Assembly (NCBI RefSeq): GCF_003994235.2 | Contig: NZ_RYFG02000120.1 | Location: 155,564-219,563, forward strand | DNA length: 64,000 nucleotides | Reading direction: 5' to 3' | Source: Candidatus Methylobacter oryzae | GTDB lineage: Bacteria; Pseudomonadota; Gammaproteobacteria; Methylococcales; Methylomonadaceae | Part shown: in pieces, positions 1-13,400 of the stretch | How the letters are laid out: each line of letters starts with the position of its first letter | Numbering within the stretch: the stretch's first letter is position 1 | Made by a program: the position numbers and the translations under genes | The notes under the pieces: model-generated | Databases searched by the model: none | What the model saw: only the letters and a program-made list of their open reading frames with translations | What the model was told of the DNA's origin: nothing

Positions 1-3000
1 CAGATTTCCGCAGGCAATGAACTCCAGGTTGCCGACTATTTTCAGGGCAACATCGAAACCAACAAAAAGAACCGTTTACTGCCGCTGGAAGGAGAGGCGG
101 GCTCGGCTTATATCAATGCCTTGGTTCAGCAAAAGCAGTTATCGCAACTGGCCCAACAGTGGGCGCAGGGCGCGGATGTCGATTGGCGTGGTTTGTATTC
201 CGGGTTGGGTAATGCCGGCGCCGGACCGAGAAGAATTTCCTTGCCGGGTTACCCTTATGCCAAACAACGCTACTGGTTGCCGGAAGAACAGCGGCAGTCC
301 GCAATTGCGGCTTTGCATCCCTTACTGGACCGGGTAGATTCGGCATCGAGTTTTACGCTTGAGTCGGGCGTGGCTTTTCAAAAGACGCTGTCCCGGTCGC
401 ACTGGCTGCTCAAGGACCACCGCGTCAATGAACAGCCTGTATTGCCGGGCGTAGCTTACCTGGAACTGGCTTGGGCCGCTGCCGCGCAAATCGGCCAGGC
501 TCCGGGCAAAATTGCCGACATGGTTTGGCGGGAAGCCTTGGCGCTGCCTTCATCGCAGACGCAGGCCGAAATTCGCGTGCTGTTGACGAAGCAAGGCGAC
601 AGCACGGCTTTCGAGGTGCAAAGCGTTGTTCCCGGCATGCCGCCCCAACAGCATGCTTACGGCAAGTTCGAGCCGTCGGCAATAGCTTCCGCTGAGCCGT
701 TTTCATGGCAACAGATTCAGGCGCGCTGCCCGGAAACGATTGATAGACAAGCCCTGTATGACGGCTTTAGCAAATCGGGCATACGGTACGGTCAGGCCTT
801 CCAGTGCATTACCCGGCTGCACAAAAACGACTGCGAAGCCTTGGCCTTTTTAACTTTGCCGGACTGCTTAAGCGGCGATTTTTCCGCTTACCGGCAACAC
901 CCGGCGCTGATGGATGCGGCCTTGCAAACAGCGCTTGCATGGAGGGATAGGGATTCGGCGCCGCAACTTCCGTTCATGGTTGAGGAAGTCGCAGCTTATC
1001 ACGCGTTAACAACGCACATGATCGCCTATACGCAGAAGATCGATGCGCAACGTGCAAACGTTTACTTGCTGGATGAAGCCGGCAAGGTTTGCGTGCAGTT
1101 CAAAAATGCGGTGTTCCAACAGGCCAAGGATTCTTGGGCCGAGTTTTGTTACATGCCGCAATGGCTGCTCGATGCTCCAGGTCCTGTGCCTGCAAGCTCC
1201 GCCGTTTCTCCGCAGACCATCCTGGTTTTCCTGCCGCCGCCGGACGATGCGGAAGCCGCCATGCAGCTTGTTGACGCGTTGCAACGACACTATGCCCAAG
1301 ACCGAGTTATCCCGGTTCGCGAGGATGATTTCGACGTAAACGCTTTCCCGGAGATAGGCCGGATTTACTTCTTGGCAGGCTTGATCAGCCGCACTCCCGA
1401 CCCGCAACAGCCGCAACAACTGGAAGCGATACAAGCGTTTGGCGTGCATGCCTTGCACAGACTGGTAAAAGCTTTGTCGCGCAGCGTTCATGCCGAAAGA
1501 CATTTACGGCTTACGGTGCTGACTTCCCAGATCCACGATATTGACGCCGGCGTCGAGATTTTTCCCTGGGTTGCGGGCTTGGCGGGCTTGACTAAAACGC
1601 TGATCAGGGAATATCCGCATTGGCATATTAATCGCTTGTCGCTGAATCCGGCCGAAGTCGTCCGGGGCGAAGTCTCTTTGACAACCATCCTTACCGAACC
1701 GCACCATGCGGGGGCTGAGGAAGTCGCCTTGCATCGAGGACAGCGCTATAGCCGGCAAATGGTTCCGGCGCGGCTCGCTGCCGTTGCCAAGACGCCTTTT
1801 CGTCAGCGCGGCGTATACCTGATTGCTGGCGGTCTTGGCGGCGTAGGCCGGCAACTCGCCGAGTACCTTGCCGAAAACGTGCAGGCACGGTTGATCCTGC
1901 TCGGCAGGAAACCTTTGGATGCGGCGCGTATCGCGCAAATTGCCGATATTGAAAAAAAGGGCGGCGAAGTGCTTTATTTGCCTACCGACCTGACTTCCCC
2001 GATGCAAACGCAAGCTGCTATTGCCGAAGGCAAAGCGCGTTTCGGCGAGATTCACGGCGTGTTCAATTCCGCCGTGATTTTGCAGGACAAAGCGCTGGAA
2101 AACATGGACGAAGCGGCTTTCCGTAGCGTGTACGACACCAAGGCGAAAGCCAGCGTCAACCTTTGCGATGCGCTCGAAGGACAGGACCTCGATTTCATCC
2201 TGTTTTTCTCGTCGATCCTGTCGATTATCGGCAATCCCGGACAAGGCAATTATGTCGCCGGAGGCACATTCCAGGACGCTTTTTCCCGTTACCTGAACCA
2301 GCGCCGGCCCTACCCGGTCCAGGTCGTCAATTGGGGCTACTGGGGCACCGTCGGCATTGTCGCGACCGAGGATTATCAGCGCCGCATGGGCAACCAAGGC
2401 ATGAGTTCGATCCGGCCCGACGAGGGCATGGAAGCGATCAAACGCATTCTGGCCCGGCGCGCGGAACAAGTCGTGGCGGTCAAAGCGAGTCCGCAATTGC
2501 AACAAAGAATGTTTGTGAGTCAGGAAAAACAACATCAGGGAAAAACGCAGGAACTTCCGGCTTCGCTAAATAAACTGAGCGTTGCGTTGAACCCGTCCAC
2601 ATTGGTTCAAACCGATCTTTTCCGTTTCCAGGCGGGCTATTTGGCGTTGAAACAGTTCGCCCATCAATTACTTTTTGCCTGTTTCCGGGACATGGGCTTT
2701 CTGGACGCCGAGCCACCCGCGGCGATACCGCCGCGCTTTAGCCGGTTTTACGATGCGGCCCGGCGGATGTTGGCAAGTTCCGGTCTGAGCGCTACCGCGC
2801 CGGTCGATGCAAACCGCCGGCAAACAGCGCTTGCCGAACAATATCCTGAAATTCGCGCGCATCTGGAGCTATTGGTCAATTGCGTCGAACATTACCCGCA
2901 GTTATTCCGGGAAGAAATCCAGCCCACGCAAGTCATGTTTCCGAATTCCTCGATGGCGAAAGTGGAGGGTATTTATAAGAACAATCCGGTCGCTGATTAC

Positions 3001-4470
3001 TTCAATGCGCTGGCTGCGAATAGCGTCTTGGCTTTTATTGAAGAGCGCGTGAAGACCCTGGCGGACGGTGAAAAAATACGCATCCTGGAGATCGGCGCAG
3101 GCACCGGCGGCACTTCTTCCTGTGTTTTAGAAGCAATTGCGGCTTACCGCAATAAACTGGAATACGTTTATACCGATGTTTCCAGCTTCTTCCTGACGCA
3201 CGGCAGAAAACAATTTGCCGAACGTTATCCGTTCGTGACTTTCCAATTGCTGGATATAACCAAAGAACCGGCCGCCCAGAAGTTTCAGCCAAACAGCTTC
3301 GAGCTGATTGTCGCGACCAACGTGCTTCATGCGACGCCCGATATTAAAACCACCTTGGGCAATGTCGGCTCGCTGCTGAAAACGCACGGCTGGCTGGTTC
3401 TGAACGAAATGACCGGGACCCAGGATTTGCTGACCTTGACTTTCGGCTTGCTCGACGGCTGGTGGCTGTACGAAGACCGGCAATACCGGATTCAGGACAG
3501 TCCGCTGTTGACGCCGGAAAACTGGACGCAGTTGTTTCGGGAAGCCGGCTTCCAGCAGGCCGAAATACTGGGGCCCTCGGCGATAGTCGGCCTGGATTTG
3601 GCGCAGCATGTGCTGGTGGCCGAAAAATCCGCCCGGACGCAGCAGGCTGTAGCTGATCAAGCTGCCGGCGAAAATATCGAACCTGTCCCCGCTGTCGGCG
3701 TGAAGCCGGCCAGAGAGGCAAATTGCAAGTTTCAAAACGAGACCAAGCACATGGCGCATAAGCACGACGAAGACTTTGAACAACGACTGCTGGACATCGT
3801 ATTAAAATGCGTAGAAACCGCCTCGGGCATTGCGGCTCAAGAGATTGACGAGGACCGGCCTTTTTCCGAATACGGCATCGACTCGATTACCGGCATCGAG
3901 CTGATCAACGAGCTTAATCAAACCTTGTCCGTGTTCTTGAGCAAAACGGCGCTGTTCGATTACACCACGGTTGCCGCGCTGACGGCGTATATCGGCGAAG
4001 AATACGGTGACGACATCGCAGCGGTCGCGGAGAAAGCGGCGGCAACTGCCGTGGCGCATAATATAGGGTCCGAAGTGAATGAAGCGACATCGTTCCCACG
4101 CTCCGGCGTGGGAATACCGGAATACCGCTCTAGCGGTGAGGGACGCAGGAGCGTCCTTCACTGCGTTCCCACGCCGGAGCGTGGGAACGATATAACTGCC
4201 AACGAAGACCTTCAGCAAAGGCTACTGGACATCGTATTAAAATGCGTAGAGAGCGCTTCGGGCATTGCGGCTCAGGAGATTGACGAGGACCGGCCTTTTT
4301 CCGAATACGGCATCGACTCGATTACCGGCATTGAGCTGATCAACGAGCTTAACCAAACCCTGTCCGTGTTCCTGAGTAAAACCGCGCTGTTCGATTACAC
4401 CACGGTGGCCGCGCTGGCCGCGTATATCGGCGAACAATACGGCGACGACATCGCTGTGCCCGCAACGGTG
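1..4470 (+). other. PKS module (KS upstream of window)-DH-KR-cMT-ACP-ACP
   Basis: DH: catalytic His at 418 in DHRVNEQPVLPG (the usual Gly of HxxxGxxxxP is Glu) and Asp/Gln of DxxxQ at 913/925, so probably active. KR: NADPH motif GGLGGVG near 1830, active Tyr at 2251; the LQD triplet in SAVILQDKAL resembles the B-type LDD motif, predicting a D-configured hydroxyl before dehydration. MT: SAM loop EIGAGTGGT at 3088, NVLHAT and LNE elements expected of the His/Glu dyad of C-methyltransferases. ACP serines lie in GIDSITG at 3883 and 4318; the two ACPs are a 145-codon tandem duplication. Predicted output is an alpha-methyl, alpha,beta-unsaturated thioester. Confidence 0.9.
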
Positions 4471-7400
4471 CCGGTCGAAACGCCCACCGTTCAAACGAAT
4501 AATCCTATTGCCGAACAAGCGCAGCCTGGCGCGATAGGTCCGCATTGCCAGCATTACGGCTTTCAACAGCAGGGCGACTGGTTGCGGGGCGAAGAGGTAG
4601 TTCAACATTACCGGATTACCGTCGAAGATAACAACTGTATCCGCGACCATGTGATTTACGGCCAGTACATCATGCCGTCCGATGCCTATCTTGAAATGCT
4701 CTATATCGGAACGCGGAAATTGCTGGGTTTTACCGGCGGATTGCAAGTGGAAAATTTCAATCTGCAATTTCCGATGATCACCTTCCCCGGCATTGCGCTC
4801 GATTGCCGGTTGAAATTAACGCCCAACGCCAAAGGCGACCGTTTTGCGATTCAGAGTAAAAAGGACGGTCAACCGGACGCTTATAAGGTCAGCGTCGACG
4901 GCAGGTTTAAGCAGATTACCGAGGCGGCCACGGTTAATCGGGATTTCAGGCAGGTTTGGGAGCGCTTTGAAATAAAAGTGCATCCCGCGGAAATCTATAC
5001 GCCGGACGCCATTTTGAAAGTCGGCCCTTCGTACCAAACCATCGGGGAAATCCGCATCCAACAGCAAACCGCGGTAAGCCAATTGAGACGAAGCCATGAA
5101 GGCGCGTTGCTGAAAGACCGGTTTGTGCTGGAGCCTTCCATTGTCGACGGTCTTTTCGCTACCGGGCTTTATTTTGCCAGCTTCCTGTCCGGCGACCGGA
5201 AAAACTTTTTCATCCCGGTATTGTTCGACAAGATAAAAGTCTTCCGTGAATTGCACGATGAAAGCTATTACGGCGTGGTTAAAGCCGTTTCGGTCAAGGC
5301 CGAACATATCACGCTGGACTTGACGCTGGTCGACCGGCAAGGCAACGAAGCTTTATCGTTCCAGGGTTTTCATTTGCAGAAAATTCTCGCCGAAGACTTG
5401 AAAAAGAACGCGCAAACGCCGGCGGATAAGGCCGCTGAAGCAAAACAGTCCAATGCCGGCGAAGTGAGCGAGCAGGGCATGAGCATAGCCATTATCGGCA
5501 TGGCCGGCCGCTTCCCGATGGCGGACGGAGTCGATCAATATTGGCAAAACCTGGAGCAGGGAAAAAACTGCGTGATAGAAGTCCCGCAGCAGCGTTGGAG
5601 CATCGACGAGCATTACGATCCCGATCCCGCTAAAAGAGACAAGACTTACTCCAAATGGGGCGGCTTCCTGAAAGACGTCGACCGCTTCGACTCGCTGTTT
5701 TTCCAGATTTCAGGTAAGGAAGGTGAGCTTAGCGACCCGCAGCAGCGTATTTTCCTCGAAGATTGCTGGCATACATTGGAAGATGCCGGCTATTCGGACG
5801 TAGCGCTTTCAGGCCTTAAACTGGGCGTTTTTGCCGGTGCGACCAAAGGCGACTACCAAACTAAAATGCATCATGAACAAGGCGCGGCGATTGAAGGCTT
5901 TTCGTTTGCCGGCAACGAACCGTCGGTGATGGCGGCGCGAATTTCGTATTTCCTGAACCTGAAAGGCCCCAGCATTGCAATCAACACCGCCTGTTCCTCG
6001 TCGCTGGTCGCGATTAATCTTGCTTGCCAGAGTCTGAACGCCGGCGAAAGCGACATGGCCCTGGCTGGCGGCATCCATATCTGCACGACGCCGTTGTTTT
6101 ACAAACTGACCAGCAAGTCGGGCATGCTGTCCGCTACCGGCCAATGCCGGGCTTTCGATAACGACGCCAACGGTTTCGTTCCCGGAGAAGCATCCGCGGC
6201 GATACTGCTGAAGCCTTTGGCTAAAGCGCTTGCCGACGGCGATCACATTTACGGCGTGATTCGCGGCATCGGCGTTAACCAGGACGGCAAAACCAACGGC
6301 ATGACCGCGCCCAGCTCGATTTCGCAAGCCGAACTTGAGGCTTCGGTTTACCAAAAATACGGTATTTCCCCGGACAGCATCGGCTACATCGAAACCCACG
6401 GCACCGGCACCAAATTGGGCGATCCGATAGAAGTCGAAGCTTTGACCAATGCTTTCCGCAAATTTACCGATAAAAAACAGTTTTGCCCGATAGGTTCGGT
6501 AAAAACCAATATCGGCCATACCGCGTATGCGGCCGGCGTTTCCAGCGTAATCAAAGTGCTGCTTTCGATGAAGAACCGGAAAATCGCGCCTTCGCTGCAC
6601 TGCGAACAGCCGAATGAATATATCAATTTTCAGGATAGCCCGTTCTATGTCAACCGCGATCTGCAAGACTGGACTGTGCGCGACGGCGGCGTCCGCCGGG
6701 CAGCCGTCAGCTCGTTCGGCATCAGCGGCACCAATTGCCATGTGGTGATAGACGAAGCGCCCGCGCTTCCACTGTTTAATCCTTTACCGTCCCGGCCTTG
6801 TTTCCTGATTGCTGTTTCGGCGAAAACGGCCTCCGCGTTCGCGCAAAAATGCGTGGAGTTGCTCCAGTGGTTAACGCAACAGGGCAACGACGCCAATCTT
6901 GGCGACATTGCTTACACCTTGCAGGTCGGACGCAGTCATTTTGGCTACCGTGCGGCTTTCCTGGTACGCAGCAAACAGGAATTGATCGATTACCTGAGTT
7001 CGAAGTCGCTTGAGCCGGAACGCAACAGCGCAAGCCGGGACCTGAAAAAACAGGGAGAGCAATTGTTGCGGCAAATTTCCGGCAATGGTTTTAGCGGCGC
7101 GCAAGCTTACAGCGAACAACTGGAGCAGTTGGCGAAACTGTACGAACAAGGCTACACCCCCAATTGGAATCTGTTAAACCCGGCCGGAGAAGGTTGGCGG
7201 CGCGTATCGATGCCGGCTTATCCTTTCGAACGGGAACGTTTATGGATTCCGCAGACGGCTGTCGACGAAGTTCGCGGTCCTGCCGCGAACGCCGCTCTTC
7301 ACCCGTTGCTGGACAGGATTAATCCGCTGTTGAGTCTGGAACAAGGGCTGACTTATGAAAAAACTTTCACTGCTTCCGACTGGCTGTTGCAACAGCACCA

Positions 7401-10400
7401 GATCGGCGGCAAAGGCATCCTGCCCGGCGTTGCTTACCTGGAAATGGCGCGCGCCGCGTTTGCATTATCGGTAGACCGGCCGTTCGAATTGTCCCGTATC
7501 GTTTGGTCGAAACCGTTGATAGTCGAACGGCAAACACCGGTTCGGATAGTCCTTGAACAGCGGGGAGACCGGTATTCTTTTAGCGTGCAAAGCAGCGACG
7601 GCGGCATTCACGGCCGCGGCGAGCTGGCGTTCGCGGCCCCGTCCGTTATTGCGCCTATGCCGGATAGGATAGAGGCATTGCGGCTGGCGGGCTTGCCCCA
7701 GCTTTCCGGCGATAAGCTTTACTCGCAACTGCAAAACATCGGCGTTCACCACGGCAGCGGCTTCCAGTGCGTGCAGCGGATTTATCTCGGCGACAATGAG
7801 GCCTTGGCGGAATTGGCCTTTAATCCCGGACACCGGCAATGCCAGGCTTATGCTTATTCTCCCTCGCTATTGGACGGCTGCTTACAACTGGGCGCGGCTT
7901 TCATATTGAATCGGGCCGGCGGTCAGGCGATCAGCAGCCTGCTTCCGCATTCGCTCGAAAAAGCGGAGTTTTTGGCGCCGTTGTCCGAGACCGGCTACGT
8001 CCATCTGGAAAGCGTCGGCCCGATGCGTTTCCATCTTTCGCTATTAAACGAGCAGGGACAGGTTTGCGTGGGCTTGCGCGACGTCTTTTACCAAGCGCAA
8101 AAAGACATGTTCGGCGACTTTTTTTATAGGCCGCGATGGGAAGCTAAAGCGTTCAGCGAAAGCAAGCCGGTTCAGGCGGGCAGAAACGTGCTGTTCGTTT
8201 CTGTCGATCAACAGACCGCGCTCGATTTGCAGGATAAGCTGAAGCGGCTGCACGCTGCCGATAGCGTTTGGGAAATCAAGTTGGCGGCACAGGCCGGAAA
8301 GCTCGACGAGCGTTGTTGGCAAGTCGATTACTCGAACCCGGCGTCGATTTTAGAGTGCTTGCAGGCGGGCGGGTTTCCGTGCCCCGAGCGGGTCTATTTT
8401 ATGGGCGGGATTCAGGACGAACCGGACGTTACGCTGCCGGACGGGCAATTGCAACGCAGCAAGCAATTGGGCGTTCTTTCGCTGCTCAGGTTAATTCAGG
8501 CAATGATCAAGCAGCCATGGCTGCATAACCGGATTCAGTTAAGCGTGTTGACCGAAAGCGCGCATGCGGTCGAAGCGCGGCAGCGGACTAATCCTTTGGT
8601 CGGCAGTATTTTCGGCGTGGCTAAAACAGCGCTTAAGGAATACCCGCAATTGCAGGTCAGTTGCGTGGATTTTTGCAAAACCGACGACATGGCTGAGCTG
8701 GCCAAGCAAATCCAGGTCGAACCGTTTACCGATAAAGGCCGGGAAGTGGCGTTGCGCTCCGGCCGACGCTTTGTGCTGACGTTGGAGCCGTTGGAGATTT
8801 CGGCCGCGCCGCAAACCGTGTTCCGTCATCAAGGCGTATACCTGATTTTAGGCGGCGCGGGCGGCATAGGCTTTGCGTTTAGCTGTTATCTTGCGGAAAA
8901 AGTAAATGCCAGGGTCGTCTGGATAGGCCGTAGCGCGCTTAATCTTGACTTGCAGGACAAAATCGCCGCGATTGAGGCCAAAGGCGGCAAGGCAATCTAT
9001 GTGCAGGCCGATGCCGGCGATTTATTGTCATTGAGAACAGCGGTCGCCCAGGTTAGGGAGCGCTTTGGCTCCATACACGGCGTTATTCATTCGGCCTTGG
9101 TGTTAAAGGATAAATCCCTGCCCAATATGGATGAAGCCACTTTCCTTGAGGCTTTGGCGCCCAAGGTCCAAGGCAGCGTTAATTTGCATAAAGCGCTGGA
9201 CGGCGAGGCGCTGGATTTCTTTTTGTTTTTCTCCTCGGGCGAATCGTTCACCTGTTATCCGGGGCAGAGCAATTACGCCGCCGCTTGTACGTTCAAGGAC
9301 GCCTTTGCCCGGCATTTGCAAAATACGGCTCCGTACCCGGTGAAAATCCTGAATTGGGGTTACTGGGGAACGGTCGGCGTGGTTTCCAGCGAGGCCTACA
9401 ATCAAAAATTGGCCGCCAGGGGCGTCTATTCGATAGCTCCCGAGGAAGGCATGGAAGCTATTGAGCGGATCATGGCGAGTCCGTTCGAGCAAGTCGTGCC
9501 GATGAAAGTGAGCCGTGAGCATTTAAATGAGCTTGGCATCGAGCTGTACGGCCGCGCGGCGGCGCATAATCCCAAAGCCGCTACTGAGGCAGCCGCGCCG
9601 CTTAGCGGTTCCGGTTTCGACGAAAAAGTCGAGGATTTCGTTAAAACGGTGCTGGCCCAAGCGCTGAAAATCAGGAAAACCAGTATCGATCCGCAAGCAA
9701 GCTTTGAGATTTACGGGATGGATTCATTGGACATCAGCAGCGTGCTCCAGGCTTTCGAACGCCATCTGGGCAAACTGCCGGTGGTGACGCTGTACCAGTA
9801 CAATACCACCGAAGAGCTGAAACAATATTTTATCGAGCACCATCGCCAAACCCTGGAGAGCATTGTCGGCGCCGCGGTCTTATCTGCGGCTTTACCCGAA
9901 TCGGCAGCCGCTAAACCGGCGCAAGCATCGATCAGCAGGGACATCTCTAGCGGCGATATAGCCGTTATCGGTCTCAGCGGTAAATACCCGATGGCCAAGG
10001 ACTTGGATCAATTCTGGCAAAACCTGAAACAGGGCGAAAACTGTATTCGCGAAGTGCCGAAAGAGCGCTGGGATTGGCAGAGCTATTATTCCGAAAACAA
10101 ACACGAACCCGGCGCGATATATAGTAAGTGGGGCGGTTTTATCGATGACGCGGATAAATTCGACCCGCTGTTTTTTTCGATTCCACCTAACGAAGCCAGG
10201 TTAATGGACCCCCAAGAGCGGCTGTTTATCGAGAGCGCTTGGACGGCGCTGGAAGATGCGGGGTACACCCGTCAAGCCCTCGCCAAGCAAAATAAGCAAG
10301 TCGGCGTGTTTGTCGGCCTGATGCATGCCGACTACGAGTCGCTGGCCGGAGAACGCTGGTCGGCCGACGATCCGGTGGCGGCCCATTCCTCGTTCTGGTC

Positions 10401-13400
10401 GGTGGCGAACCGGATTTCTTATCTATGCAATTTCAACGGCCCGAGCATGGCTGTCGACACCGCCTGTTCCAGCTCGCTGACTGCCGTGCATCTCGCCTAC
10501 GAAAGTTTGGTTAGAGGCGAGTGCGATCTGGCGATTGCGGGCGGCGTTAATTTGATCCTGCATCCCAAGCATTATTTACGCTTGTGCGCGGCGACGATGA
10601 TAACTCAAGACAGCCGCTGCAAGAGTTTCGGCGCCGATGCGGACGGTTTTGTCGACGGCGAGGGCGTCGGCGCGGTGTTGTTAAAGCCGCTGGCGCAAGC
10701 TGAAATTGACGGCGATCATATTTACGCAGTGATCAAGGCCTCGGCGATGAACTCGGGCGGTAAAACCAGCGGTTACACGGTACCCAATCCGAATGCCCAG
10801 GCCAAAGTGATCGGCAGCGCACTGCGCAAGGCGAACATCGACCCCAACACGATTAATTATGTGGAAGCGCATGGGACCGGGACATCGATAGGCGATCCGA
10901 TTGAAATCGCCGCCTTGACCCAAGCCTACCGGGAGTTGGGCGTGCAAGCGCGGCAACAGTGCGCGGTCGGTTCGGTCAAATCCAATGTCGGCCATTTAGA
11001 GTCCGCCGCGGGCATGGCGGGCTTGACCAAGGTGCTGCTGCAAATGCGGCACGGCGTCTTGGTGCCTTCATTACATGCCAAGACCTTGAATCCTTATATT
11101 TCTTTTGAGGATACGCCTTTTTATGTACAGCAGGAACTTGCCGAATGGCAGCCGGTTATTGTCGATGGAAAACGCTGCCCCAGACGCGCCGGGCTCAGTT
11201 CGTTCGGCGCCGGAGGCACCAATCATCACCTGATTGTCGAAGAATATCCGGAAGCGTATAAGCAACCGGCGTCCGCGCCCGGACCGCTGGTATTTCCGCT
11301 GTCGGCCAAGACCCCGGAACGCCTGCTGGCTTACGCCGAAAGCTATCTGCATTTCCTGGAGGTGCAGCCGGTCGATATGGAAAACCTTAGCTACACCCTG
11401 CAACAAGGGCGCGAGGCCATGGCGGAACGGCTGGCAATCGTATTCTCGACGCAACGCGAGCTGATCGACAAATTAAGCCGTTGGCTGCGCGAACAGAGCG
11501 GCAGCGAGGACGTTTTTCAAGGGCGGGTACAGGCCGAAACTCAAACGCAGGCTCAATACGCGTCTATTCGGGAGCAGGCCCAAGCCTGGGTTGCCGGCCA
11601 TAAAATCGATTGGCAGGATTTGCATGCCCGGCGAATGTCTTTGCCGACCTATCCTTTCCAAAAGGAAAGTTACTGGATTCCGGCTAAAGCTGAGTTGGGC
11701 AGCTTGTCCGCTCAAACGAAACTTATGCCCTCTGGGGATAAGCAAACGCCTATTGCCGTGGACATCGGGGTTGCGAAAAGCGCGAGGGTTGAGTTTTTGC
11801 CAGAAGGAAGGCGCGGCTCTGCTTCCTTGTCCGTTGCGGTTATCGGTGCCGGTCCCGCGGGTTTGGCGGCGGCGAAATGCTTGCTCGAAGACGGACACTC
11901 GCCGACGGTATTTGAAAAAACCGACCGTATCGGCGGAATATGGTGCTTCCGGGACGGTCATCGCGGCGGGCCTTATCAGGCAACGCGTTTGCAGACTTCA
12001 AAGTTCACTTCGCTGTATTCCGATTTTCCGCCGCCGGAGTCGATGTCGATTTTTCCGGGAGTCGACGAGTTAAACCGGTATTTCAACGACTATGTCGATC
12101 ACTTCCAATTCAGGTCGCATATTCAGTTGAATACGGGCTTGGAACAACTGGTCCGGGACGGGGACAAATGGTCGTTGACCTTACGTAAGGCTGACGGCGG
12201 TCACTATACGCAAAGTTTTGACGCGGTCAGTATTTGCATAGGTAATTTTTGGCGGCCCAAGACGGTTTCCTATCCCGGCATGGAGCGCTTCCAAGGCGAG
12301 TATTTGCATGCGGCAAATTACCATTCGCCGGACATTTTCCACGGCAAACGCGTGCTGGTTATCGGCAACGGCGTCAGCGGCATGGATATTTCGGTCGACG
12401 CAAGCAAAACCGCGAAAAAAGTAACCATGAGCCTACGTTCGAAAAAAATGGTTATTCCGCGAATGTTCGGCTTTACCACCAACGATGGCTCCATTTCCTC
12501 GGTCAAAAGGCTGATCATCAACCAGCAGCGCCCAGCCGATGTTTTGAACGAATGGCGGGCGTCTATCCCTCAACATATGGCAGAGATGGAAAACAGCGGC
12601 CTGATGCCCGAGTTTCCGGTTAAAGAAAGCATCCTGCTGGTCAGTTGCGATTTTCCGCGCACCGTCAGCGAAGGCAAGATTCAGCTCAAGCCGGAACTGC
12701 GGAGTTTTTCGGAAAACGGCTGCGAATTTGAGGACGGCAGCTACGAACAATTCGATATTATTGTCGATTGCACCGGCTATGAAGAACCCGCTTTCCCGTT
12801 CCTGCCGAAGTCCGTCAACGTTAACGAGCTGTACAAGCACCAGTTTTCGCCTGAGCATCCGAACCTTTGCTTTATCGGCCGCAAACATGCCTCGCTGAGC
12901 GTGGTTCCCACGTTGGAGCTGGAGGCACGCTGGTTTTCCAAAGTGTTAACCAAGGAATGCAAGCTGCCCGATGCGGACACCATGCGTTCGGTCATTCAAA
13001 GCGACCTTCGTAAGGAAAGCAAGCGCGGGCAGTTGTTCCCCAGTATCGATTCCGCGCAGCAAAACATGTGGCTGGCCGAACAGATCGGCGCGTTTCCGAG
13101 TCCGGTCAGCGACTGGAAGCGGTATTGGCAATTGATCAATATGCCGGCTATTCCGGCCGTTTACCGGCTGGTCGGACCGAATCGCTGGCCGGAGGCGGAG
13201 CGCTTTTTGGAAGCAATCCGGCAGAAACTGTACATCAACAAAAACGATCCCCGGCTTGAGACGATGAAATACGCTTTATTGGCTAAATTGGGACCGGAAA
13301 ATTTGGAAATCATGGTAAAGCTCGGCCAGATTTCAGCCGCCGAAATGGACAAAGCCCTCGTAAAGGAATCCGTTAAACCGCACTCATCCACCCCGGAGGA

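Noticed and set aside
1504..2535. 343-codon open frame on the minus strand opposite the first KR
   Set aside because: It lies wholly antisense to a well-conserved KR domain, has no recognisable motifs and no ribosome-binding site; such long antisense frames are common in this GC-rich PKS DNA. The same holds for 5809-6741, 16344-17567 and 26352-27413.
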